Under the pieces are notes generated by a model. That model was not told where the DNA came from. It was given only the letters and a program-made list of their open reading frames with translations, and made no database searches. The position numbers and the translations under genes are program-made. Shown in pieces: positions 26,766 through 34,147 of a DNA stretch of 64,000 bases (within the stretch, counting starts at the first letter, position 1; each line of letters begins with the position of its first letter). The stretch is from Flavivirga spongiicola (lineage in GTDB: Bacteria > Bacteroidota > Bacteroidia > Flavobacteriales > Flavobacteriaceae), in contig NZ_JAUOEO010000001.1 of the NCBI RefSeq assembly GCF_030540825.1, forward strand, positions 2,701,001-2,765,000. Reading direction: 5' to 3'.

Positions 26766-27788
26766 ATGAACGAAAACCTAGACCCATCCAGCGAAAATTT
26801 CTCTCCAGAGGAATTAGATGTAGAAAAAAAATTAAGACCATTATCATTTGATGATTTTACAGGTCAGGATCAGGTTTTAGAGAATCTTCAAATTTTTGTT
26901 CAAGCAGCGAATTTAAGAACTGAAGCTTTAGACCATACCTTGTTTCACGGACCTCCAGGCCTGGGGAAAACAACTTTGGCACATATTTTAGCGAACGAAT
27001 TAAATGTTGGTATCAAAGTAACATCAGGCCCCGTTTTAGATAAACCAGGAGACTTAGCAGGTTTGCTAACTAATTTAGATGAACGTGATGTCTTGTTTAT
27101 TGATGAAATTCATAGATTGAGCCCCATAGTAGAAGAGTATTTGTACTCTGCGATGGAAGACTACAAGATTGATATCATGATTGAGTCTGGGCCTAATGCA
27201 CGATCAGTGCAAATCAATTTAAATCCGTTTACGTTGGTTGGTGCTACAACCCGATCAGGATTATTAACCTCGCCGATGCGTGCGCGTTTTGGTATTCAAA
27301 GCAGGTTACAATATTATAAAACAGATTTATTAACAACCATCATACAGAGGAGTGCCAGTATTTTAGATATGCCAATATCTATGGAAGCAGCTATAGAAAT
27401 TGCAGGACGAAGCAGAGGAACTCCAAGAATAGCAAATGCCTTATTACGCCGTGTCCGGGATTTTGCTCAGATAAAAGGAAATGGAACCATCGATATTAAA
27501 ATTGCGAAATTTGCATTAGAAGCTTTAAATGTAGATGCGCACGGATTGGATGAAATGGACAACAAAATTTTATCAACTATCATAGATAAATTTAAAGGAG
27601 GGCCTGTTGGTATTACAACTATAGCAACTGCGGTTAGTGAAAGTCCAGAAACTATAGAAGAAGTTTATGAGCCCTTTTTAATTCAACAAGGGTTTATTAT
27701 GCGAACACCTCGCGGACGGGAAGTTACCGAGCAAGCTTATAAGCATTTAGGTAGAATAAAAGGAGATATTCAAGGAGGGTTGTTTTAG
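26766..27788 (+). CDS. ruvB: Holliday junction branch migration ATPase RuvB
   Basis: RuvB is the hexameric AAA+ motor that, with RuvA, moves Holliday junctions. The 340-aa length is typical. Seen: [13 protein letters not shown], Walker A GPPGLGKT (about residues 62-69), Walker B FIDEIHRL, sensor/arginine-finger region [19 protein letters not shown], and a C-terminal winged-helix ending [20 protein letters not shown]. The partner ruvA is not adjacent but lies at 42636. Confidence 0.97.
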   Translation: MNENLDPSSENFSPEELDVEKKLRPLSFDDFTGQDQVLENLQIFVQAANLRTEALDHTLFHGPPGLGKTTLAHILANELNVGIKVTSGPVLDKPGDLAGLLTNLDERDVLFIDEIHRLSPIVEEYLYSAMEDYKIDIMIESGPNARSVQINLNPFTLVGATTRSGLLTSPMRARFGIQSRLQYYKTDLLTTIIQRSASILDMPISMEAAIEIAGRSRGTPRIANALLRRVRDFAQIKGNGTIDIKIAKFALEALNVDAHGLDEMDNKILSTIIDKFKGGPVGITTIATAVSESPETIEEVYEPFLIQQGFIMRTPRGREVTEQAYKHLGRIKGDIQGGLF

Positions 27789-27885
27789 TGTTAGTGTCAA
27801 TTCCGAGACCTATATAAAAAGAAAATTAACTAACGTATAGAAGTGATGTTATTGGGTACGGGAGATCAAGTTAGTAGTTTTTGTC

Positions 27886-27905
27886 ATTCCTGCGAAAGCA
27901 GGAAT
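27886..27905. repeat. Short dispersed palindrome
   Basis: ATTCCTGCgaaaGCAGGAAT. Similar copies lie at 55746-55765 (ATTCCTGCgaagGCAGGAAT), 50725-50768 (interrupted), 40252-40271 and 15140-15161 (variants). Confidence 0.8.
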
Positions 27906-27997
27906 CTACTCGATATGAGAAATGGTATAATTATCATTTTAACATTGTTTTTCTGAAAAAGTTAAATAGAAACTGACGTTATTTTAATAATTTGTCC

Positions 27998-29335
27998 ATG
28001 TCAAAATATAAGTATCCTAATAGAGTTCCTTTTTATAAATTCTTAATAAAATCATCTACCATAGCAAAAAACCCCATTCCATTTCACAATAAATGGTTTA
28101 ATGAGGTAGGTGATACTTTTGCAATAAAATCCCCTTTTTATGGGCATATAGTTTTAACACGAGATGCTGTTATTACGAAGCACATGCTACAAAAAAACCA
28201 TAAAGTTTATCATAAATCTAAAATTCAAACCACCTATTTATCAAAATATGTTGGTTATGGGTTATTAACTTCAAGTGGAGATTATTGGTTAAAACAACGT
28301 CGATTAATTCAACCAGCATTTCATAAAGAGAAAATTCAAAACCTCGTTGAGATTATAGATAAGGCTGTTAACGAACAAGTTAATAGAATTGATACTGAAG
28401 GGTTTGTTGATTTATACCCAATAATGAATGAATTAGCATTCGAAGTCGTTGCTAAATCATTGTTTGATTTTTCAGCAGAAAAAGAAACCTTAAAAAGGTT
28501 GCAGTTTATCATTGAAAAACTACAATTGTTTATTGTTAAAGAACTAAGGATGCCGTATAAGAAATTATGGTATACCCTATCAGGTGAGATCGCATACCAT
28601 ATGAAACTGGTAAAAGAAAGCCGAGGCATCATTAATACGATTATTGATCAAAGACGTGAGTCTGATGATGAACACGATGACCTTCTAGATATGTTACTCT
28701 CAGCAAAATATGAAGATGGAACAACCATGACAAATGAGCAATTAATTGATGAAATATTAATTCTATTTGTGGCAGGTCATGAAACAACAGCCAATGCTTT
28801 AACATTTACGTTAAAATTGCTGGCTCAAAATAAAGAAGAGTTAACAAAGGTTGAATCTGAGATTAAAAAAACCAGTGCTAAAAATTTAACGCCTTTACAA
28901 GAAATTTCTCAACTTAATTACACAAAGTGCTGTATTGAGGAGAGCCTCCGCTTATACCCTCCCGCTTGGATAACAGATAGAGTAAATATTGAAGATGATA
29001 AAATAAATGACTATGTACTAAAAAAAGGCACGATTATAGGAGCATCCATTTACGAATTACATAGAAATAAAAACTATTGGGATAGTCCAGAAGTATTCAA
29101 ACCATCTCGTTTTTTTGAAGAAAACAGAAAAGGCATCATGCCTTATTACATGCCTTTTGGAGCAGGACCAAGATTATGTATAGGGAATAATTTTGCAATG
29201 TATGAAATGATTCTAGCTGTGAGCGCAATATTAAAAAGATTCCGTATGTCTACCGACAATGATACTATAAAAGTAAACCCTTTAATTACTTTAAAACCTG
29301 TGGATATTAAGATGAGGTTTACTTTGAAAACCTAA
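27998..29335 (+). CDS. Cytochrome P450
   Basis: A 445-aa haem-thiolate monooxygenase; start ATG 27998 preferred over a TTG two codons upstream. Seen: I-helix oxygen-binding motif AGHETTAN (about residue 259), ExxR in EESLRLYPPAW, and the haem-binding loop FGAGPRLCIG (about 386-395, Cys ligand). The ExxR region and haem loop resemble CYP4/CYP102-like fatty-acid hydroxylases more than typical soluble actinobacterial P450s, but the substrate cannot be read from sequence. No ferredoxin or reductase gene is adjacent. The next conserved gene downstream is the queG remnant. Confidence 0.93.
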   Translation: MSKYKYPNRVPFYKFLIKSSTIAKNPIPFHNKWFNEVGDTFAIKSPFYGHIVLTRDAVITKHMLQKNHKVYHKSKIQTTYLSKYVGYGLLTSSGDYWLKQRRLIQPAFHKEKIQNLVEIIDKAVNEQVNRIDTEGFVDLYPIMNELAFEVVAKSLFDFSAEKETLKRLQFIIEKLQLFIVKELRMPYKKLWYTLSGEIAYHMKLVKESRGIINTIIDQRRESDDEHDDLLDMLLSAKYEDGTTMTNEQLIDEILILFVAGHETTANALTFTLKLLAQNKEELTKVESEIKKTSAKNLTPLQEISQLNYTKCCIEESLRLYPPAWITDRVNIEDDKINDYVLKKGTIIGASIYELHRNKNYWDSPEVFKPSRFFEENRKGIMPYYMPFGAGPRLCIGNNFAMYEMILAVSAILKRFRMSTDNDTIKVNPLITLKPVDIKMRFTLKT

Positions 29336-29547
29336 AGCATACTATTATGTCAGGCTGAGCCTTTCGGCTACGCTCAAGATAAACTAAAGTCGAAGCTCTA
29401 AGGTGCTACTTAATAATAAAGCACTTCGACTGCGCTCAGTGAGACATCATAGAATTCATTTATATTTACAGCATAATTATATAAAAAGAAAATTTAGCAT
29501 AAGCAAGTTGTGATAATACCAGGAGCACAGTCGAAGACCAATAGAGA
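29336..29547. other. Non-coding spacer with dispersed palindromes
   Basis: No gene seen. It contains pieces of the CTTTCGGCTACGCTCAAG / CTTCGACTGCGCTCAGTG repeat type at about 29353-29400 and 29418-29448, and a short related piece near 29521. Confidence 0.6.
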
Positions 29548-29665
29548 ATGAATTTAAAAGCAAGCTATACAAACCTTATTAAAACCGAAGCCAAACGCCT
29601 CGGGTTTTTATCATGTGGTATAAGTAAGCAGCTTTTTTAAAAGCTGAAGCCCTCGTTTAGAAAAG
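29548..29665 (+). pseudogene. queG: 5' remnant of queG
   Basis: Starts with ATG (29548) and reads [19 protein letters not shown] then FLSCGISK before a frameshift and TAA at 29638-29640. Homology to the intact queG (32040 onward) continues out of frame to about 29665. In the alignable 57 bases (29571-29627) the two copies differ at six positions, all third-codon synonymous changes. This looks like the start of the original gene, left behind when a block was inserted. Confidence 0.85.
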
Positions 29666-29763
29666 TGACTCTAAAGACAAGTCTTATAGAAAATCTATGT
29701 TAAATATCTTTTTCGCACCAAAGACAAAGTGAAAGAAAATAAAACAATTAATATGTAAATTGC

Positions 29764-29793
29764 TTGCTAAAGCAGAAAATAGCCCTATTTTTG
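29764..29793 (+). promoter_or_regulatory. Promoter of the cysteine-rich peptide gene
   Basis: TTG (29764-29766), 19 bases, then TATTTTTG (29786-29793): an exact Bacteroidota promoter, ending 24 bases before the ATG. Confidence 0.75.
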
Positions 29794-29817
29794 TTTAAAT
29801 ATTAAATATTAAATATT

Positions 29818-30093
29818 ATGAAAAAAGTATTGAAGAGTATTGTAGCTCTAGTTTTGATTACCCTTTCCGTTATTTACGGAATAAAAAATACGGAAGTAAG
29901 TAATTTTTCTGACGTTTCTTTGTTTAATGTAATGCATATAAATATAGCAAACGCTGAAGAATCGGATTCAACACCTTGCTATTGCACTTGGTATGCTGTT
30001 TGTACGCCAAACGGAGCAGATGCATGTGGTGCTGTTGCTGCAGGATCCAATGCTAATTATTGGTGTTCTTATGGTGATGCTAATTGTAAGTGA
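29818..30093 (+). CDS. Small secreted cysteine-rich peptide, NVEALA-like
   Basis: A 91-aa precursor. Residues 1-7 are basic, 8-23 hydrophobic (SIVALVLITLSVIYG), then a leader stretch VSLFNVMHINIANAEES that resembles the NVEALA leader motif of Bacteroidota small proteins. The remaining 43 or so residues contain six Cys (54, 56, 62, 70, 83, 90) and few charges, suggesting a disulfide-bonded or modified secreted peptide. It has its own promoter and is followed by a propeller lipoprotein and a DUF1573 lipoprotein. The family assignment is by pattern only; function is unknown. Confidence 0.65.
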   Translation: MKKVLKSIVALVLITLSVIYGIKNTEVSNFSDVSLFNVMHINIANAEESDSTPCYCTWYAVCTPNGADACGAVAAGSNANYWCSYGDANCK

Positions 30094-30254
30094 TTTAAGT
30101 TAAGGTTTTCTAGGCTAAAAAGACGAGTTTTGGTCTTAGAAGAATTGTTATTTGATTTTGTCTCAATGAGAATTAAATTTATATTTCTGCATTTTTTTAG
30201 TATGTATTTAGTAGGAGGAAATAGCGAAAATATAATAAATAACCTAAAGTTTTT

Positions 30255-31466
30255 ATGTTTAAAAATGGAGTGTTTTACTATTATACTGTATTAAGTATTT
30301 TGTTTTGTCTATTATCTTGTAATAGTGACAGTAGTAAGCCTTTTGAAGATTTTTTCAATACTACAGTAAGTACTGAAAAAGAATTGGGATATGCTGTAGA
30401 AATAGAAAAAATAGCATTAGATCATATAGAATCGTCTTCATATATTGGAGAAATAGGGTATTTAAAAGACAACATCGCTTTTGTAGATTATAGATTCTGT
30501 TGGGTGTTTTTATTTGATTATGAAGGTAATTTGATTGATAAAAAAATTGGACACGGCAAAGGACCTAATGAACTTTTTATTGGACGCATAAGCGGATTTA
30601 GTTTTTTGTCAAATGGACAAAGTTTATTTCATGAAGCTTCTAACCGGGTTTTTGTTTTTGATAATAATTGGAAGAAAATAAAAGAAACTCGTATCAATTG
30701 GAAGGGAAGTCAAAAGTATGGCAAAGCTAGAAATATAAAAAGGCCATCTGCTAAAGAACCCATTATATATTCACCAGATTTTGGTAATTTAAAATTTAAA
30801 AATTTTAATAAAAAATGCTATTTCCCTATTTATTCTGAACATTCTAATTTTAATGGACTTATGGGAGGATATAAATATTATAAAGAAGGAAGGATACTTG
30901 CCGAACTTGATTTGTCAAATTATTCAGATATAAATATATTAAGACTGTTAGGTCGTAGAACACCTGAATTATTGAATTATTCATATTTGCCACATCATTC
31001 TACTTTCAATTTTGATATTGATTCTAAAGGATTTTTTTATATTGCCCATGAAATAGATTCTTTAATATATGTTTATGATCATGATTTTAACATAAAGTAT
31101 GCTTTTGGGGTAGAAGGAGAAAATATGGACACAAATTATAAAGAATTAAAAAAACATGATGTAAAAAAGTTTAGAGAATTATTTTTTAACGATAGACCTA
31201 AACGAGGCTATTATAGTGATATAAAAGTTTTTGAGAGTAATGACCAGAATTTATTAGTTTTTAGATCATATAGAAAGAGTATTTCTAGTGCTTATGATGG
31301 TTTACAGATATATAAAAATAAAAAATTAATAGTTGATACTGAAGTGCCTAAAGGTTTTGAAGTTAAATACTATAAAAATGGATTTTACTATTCAAATGGG
31401 ACAATAGAGGAAGAGGAAGAAAAAATAAGTTTTTATAAGCTTAAATTATACCATTCTGTGTTTTGA
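30255..31466 (+). CDS. 6-bladed beta-propeller (BF3164-like) lipoprotein
   Basis: A 403-aa lipoprotein: signal FYYYTVLSILFCLLSCNSD with lipobox LLSC. The body shows repeated blade-like strands such as YLKDNIAFVDYRFCWVFLFD, then GNLIDKKIGHGKGPNELFIG, and FNFDIDSKGFFYIAHEIDSLIYVYD. This is the layout of the TolB-like 6-bladed propeller lipoproteins of Bacteroidota. Such genes are often found beside NVEALA-type peptide genes (family knowledge), and this is the arrangement here. It probably works at the outer membrane or periplasm, perhaps binding or handling the peptide (inference). The gene is notably AT-rich. Confidence 0.72.
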   Translation: MFKNGVFYYYTVLSILFCLLSCNSDSSKPFEDFFNTTVSTEKELGYAVEIEKIALDHIESSSYIGEIGYLKDNIAFVDYRFCWVFLFDYEGNLIDKKIGHGKGPNELFIGRISGFSFLSNGQSLFHEASNRVFVFDNNWKKIKETRINWKGSQKYGKARNIKRPSAKEPIIYSPDFGNLKFKNFNKKCYFPIYSEHSNFNGLMGGYKYYKEGRILAELDLSNYSDINILRLLGRRTPELLNYSYLPHHSTFNFDIDSKGFFYIAHEIDSLIYVYDHDFNIKYAFGVEGENMDTNYKELKKHDVKKFRELFFNDRPKRGYYSDIKVFESNDQNLLVFRSYRKSISSAYDGLQIYKNKKLIVDTEVPKGFEVKYYKNGFYYSNGTIEEEEEKISFYKLKLYHSVF

Positions 31467-31530
31467 TATTTCTTTTTCTTAATGTTTTAAGATGTACAAC
31501 TCACAATAAATTTAAATTAATAAAGGTTTT

Positions 31531-31998
31531 ATGAAATTGATTGCTTTTATATTTGTTACAGTAGTATGTTTTCTTTCGTGTAATTGGCAAGGCGAAAATA
31601 ATCAGGAAAAAAGGAGTGTAATAAAAAAAGATATAAAATCAGAAGAAAAAAATATTGATTCAAATAAAGCTGCTGAATTAGTTGAGTTGGCAAAAATGAA
31701 ATTTAAAACTAAGATTATTAATTTAGGAACAATTCCAAAAGGAGACTCTACAGTAAAAGGGCGATATACTTTTAAAAATATTGGTGAAGCCCCTTTATTT
31801 ATTGAATATATTAATCCTGATTGTGTATGTACAGGCTATGAACATACAAAAGATTCAGTTGCAATTGGAGGCGAAGGTTATATTGATTTGACATTTAATA
31901 TAAAAGATAGAGTAGGAAGTCAAAAATTGTATGCTATGCTTAAAGCTAATACAAAAGAAAAGTTTTATAAATTAACATTGAAATTAGATATTGAGTAA
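31531..31998 (+). CDS. DUF1573 lipoprotein
   Basis: A 155-aa lipoprotein with lipobox FLSC (residues about 14-17), a Lys/Glu-rich linker and a DUF1573 domain: INLGTIPKGDSTVKGRYTFK, then NIGEAPLFIEYINPDCVCTG and GGEGYIDLTFN. The domain is an Ig-like (ASH/MSP-type) fold. The NPDCVC pair is a typical DUF1573 feature. It follows the propeller gene in the same direction (64-base gap) and ends 21 bases before the start used by queG. Domain call is good, role unknown. Confidence 0.82.
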   Translation: MKLIAFIFVTVVCFLSCNWQGENNQEKRSVIKKDIKSEEKNIDSNKAAELVELAKMKFKTKIINLGTIPKGDSTVKGRYTFKNIGEAPLFIEYINPDCVCTGYEHTKDSVAIGGEGYIDLTFNIKDRVGSQKLYAMLKANTKEKFYKLTLKLDIE

Positions 31999-32019
31999 TT
32001 TTTAAAAACTTTACTTATA

Positions 32020-32937
32020 TTGAGTATTATTATCAATTCAAACCTCATAAAAACCGAAGCAAAACGCCTCGGTTTTTTATCATGCGGTATTAGTAAAGCT
32101 AGCTTTTTAGAAGAAGAAGCCCCTCGATTAGAAAATTGGTTAAACAAGAATATGCATGGGCAAATGCAATACATGGAAAACCATTTTGATAAACGCTTAG
32201 ACCCAACAAAACTGGTAAAAGGTTCTAAAAGTGTTGTTTCATTATTGTTAAACTACTACCCAAGCCAAGAGCAAACGGCCAATAGTTATAAACTATCTAA
32301 ATATGCTTATGGAAGAGACTATCATTTTGTAATAAAAGATAAACTTAAATCACTTTTAAACTTTATTCAAGAAGAAATAGGAGAGGTCGAAGGGAGAGCT
32401 TTTGTAGATTCAGCTCCCGTTTTAGATAAAGCTTGGGCTGCAAAAAGTGGACTAGGTTGGATTGGGAAACACAGTAATTTATTAACCCAACAAGCAGGCT
32501 CTTTTTATTTTATTGCAGAACTTATTATTGATTTGGATCTAGAATACGATTTACCAACAACAGATCATTGCGGTACGTGTACCGCATGTATTGATGCCTG
32601 TCCAACACAAGCAATAACAGAACCTTATGTGGTAGATGGAAGTAAATGTATTTCCTATTTCACTATAGAATTAAAAGAAAATATTCCAACAGAATTTAAA
32701 GGACAATTTGATGATTGGATGTTTGGTTGCGATGTATGTCAAGATGTTTGTCCGTGGAACCGATTCTCAAAACCACATAACGAACCACTTTTTAATCCAC
32801 ATCCAGAATTGTTATCCATGACCAAAAAAGATTGGGAAGAGATAACAGAAGATACGTTTAAGAAGGTATTTCAAAAATCTGCAGTAAAACGGACAAAGTT
32901 TTCAGGTTTAAAAAGAAACATCGATTTTTTAAAATAG
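32020..32937 (+). CDS. queG: Epoxyqueuosine reductase QueG
   Basis: QueG reduces epoxyqueuosine to queuosine in tRNA, using cobalamin and two 4Fe-4S clusters. The 305-aa product shows [19 protein letters not shown], the catalytic-site region [24 protein letters not shown], the clusters [16 protein letters not shown] and [11 protein letters not shown] with an additional Cys in [10 protein letters not shown], and ends LKRNIDFLK. The start is odd: no ATG exists, and the frame opens with TTG at 32020 and residues SIIINSN unlike the remnant at 29548. Fragments of another queG flank the surrounding block. Confidence 0.95.
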   Translation: MSIIINSNLIKTEAKRLGFLSCGISKASFLEEEAPRLENWLNKNMHGQMQYMENHFDKRLDPTKLVKGSKSVVSLLLNYYPSQEQTANSYKLSKYAYGRDYHFVIKDKLKSLLNFIQEEIGEVEGRAFVDSAPVLDKAWAAKSGLGWIGKHSNLLTQQAGSFYFIAELIIDLDLEYDLPTTDHCGTCTACIDACPTQAITEPYVVDGSKCISYFTIELKENIPTEFKGQFDDWMFGCDVCQDVCPWNRFSKPHNEPLFNPHPELLSMTKKDWEEITEDTFKKVFQKSAVKRTKFSGLKRNIDFLK

Positions 32938-32952
32938 AAATAGTATAATTAA

Positions 32953-33975
32953 TTAACAAGAATCTCTAATTATTAACTCAGTAGGAAGCACGACAATTTG
33001 AGGTTCAATAGGCATATCGTTGTGTTTAGAATCAATCTCTTGAAATACGATATGAGCAGATTTTTCGCCCATTTCATAACCATGTTGCTCAACCGAAGAG
33101 AGCGCTGGACTAATTACAGAAGCCATAAACCAATTACTAAAGCCAAACAATGCAATATCTTCAGGGATCTTAATATTATGATCGGTAAAATATTTAATAA
33201 TACCTATAGCAATAACATCGGTAATTGTAAAAATAGCATCTATCGTTTTACCATGATCTTTTAACAGTTTTTCTGCATTGCTATACCCATCTTCAAAATC
33301 AGAATTATTATTACACATATATACCAGTGTAGGGTCGAAGTCTATATCGTGATCTAACAATGCTTGCTTATAACCTAAAAAACGATCTATAGAATTTTGA
33401 GGATTTAGATCCCCTCTAAAATGAGCAATTCGCCTATGCCCTTTTTTTATTAAATGAGAAACAACATCGTATGCAGCCTTTCTGTCATCAACGATGACTT
33501 TAGAACATTTAACCGTTTTTGCTATTTTATCAAATAGAACTAAAGGGATATCATGATCAATTATTTTTTGAAGATGCTCAAAATTATTGGTTTTGTTAGA
33601 TAAAGAGATTAAAATGCCATCTACACCTTTGCTAATAAGCAAATCAACCTGTTTTTTTTCAAGCTCATAGTTTTCATTAGAATGTAAAAGAATAACTAAA
33701 TAATCCTTTTTTTCTGCTTCTTTTAAAATACCTTTAATAACATTTGAGAAAAAATGATGAACCGTAGCAGGAACAATAACACCTATAGTTTTAGACTGTT
33801 GCATTCTTAAGCTGACAGCAAATGAGTTTGGAATATAATTTAAGTCTTTTGCTAAATCTAATACACGCTGTCTTGTTTTTTTACTTACATCAGGGTAGTC
33901 CTTAAGAGCTTTAGAAACTGTTGTTACAGAAATATTCAATTCTTCTGCAATTTGTTTTAAAGTTATAGTTTTCAT
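32953..33975 (-). CDS. LacI family transcriptional regulator of the trehalose locus
   Basis: A 340-aa regulator. The N-terminal HTH (TLKQIAEELNISVTTVSKALKD, then YPDVSKKTRQRVLDLA) is followed by the hinge YIPNSFAVSLRMQQSKTIGV and a periplasmic-binding-protein-like sensor domain. It is divergent from the TonB-dependent receptor gene, and two perfect LacI-type operators lie between them. By context it should sense trehalose or a derivative; whether it represses or activates cannot be told from sequence. Confidence 0.92.
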   Translation of the reverse strand: MKTITLKQIAEELNISVTTVSKALKDYPDVSKKTRQRVLDLAKDLNYIPNSFAVSLRMQQSKTIGVIVPATVHHFFSNVIKGILKEAEKKDYLVILLHSNENYELEKKQVDLLISKGVDGILISLSNKTNNFEHLQKIIDHDIPLVLFDKIAKTVKCSKVIVDDRKAAYDVVSHLIKKGHRRIAHFRGDLNPQNSIDRFLGYKQALLDHDIDFDPTLVYMCNNNSDFEDGYSNAEKLLKDHGKTIDAIFTITDVIAIGIIKYFTDHNIKIPEDIALFGFSNWFMASVISPALSSVEQHGYEMGEKSAHIVFQEIDSKHNDMPIEPQIVVLPTELIIRDSC

Positions 33976-34042
33976 GTTATGAATGTAAAAATTACTAAAT
34001 TATGAATAATTATTTAGTAATAGAAAACGACTGTAAAGCTTT

Positions 34043-34077
34043 CGAAAACGTTTTCGGTAAAATCGAAAACGTTTTCG
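34043..34077. promoter_or_regulatory. Tandem LacI operators
   Basis: Two perfect copies of the palindrome CGAAAACGTTTTCG at 34043-34056 and 34064-34077, 21 bases centre to centre (two helical turns), between the divergent regulator and receptor genes. Confidence 0.9.
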
Positions 34078-34085
34078 AAAAATAT

Positions 34086-34119
34086 TTGAATGGTTAAAAT
34101 ATCTGGAAAAGTATATTTG
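34086..34119 (+). promoter_or_regulatory. Promoter of the trehalose receptor gene
   Basis: TATATTTG at 34112-34119 matches TAnnTTTG; a TTG at 34086-34088 is 23 bases upstream. The operators lie just upstream of it, not across the -7 box. Confidence 0.55.
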
Positions 34120-34147
34120 AGTAACTTAAACTAAAAAAGAACTAATT

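Noticed and set aside
30166..30294. 42-codon ORF between the peptide and propeller genes (starts MRIKFIFLHFF)
   Set aside because: It overlaps the start of the propeller gene in another frame and has no clear topology; likely chance in AT-rich DNA.
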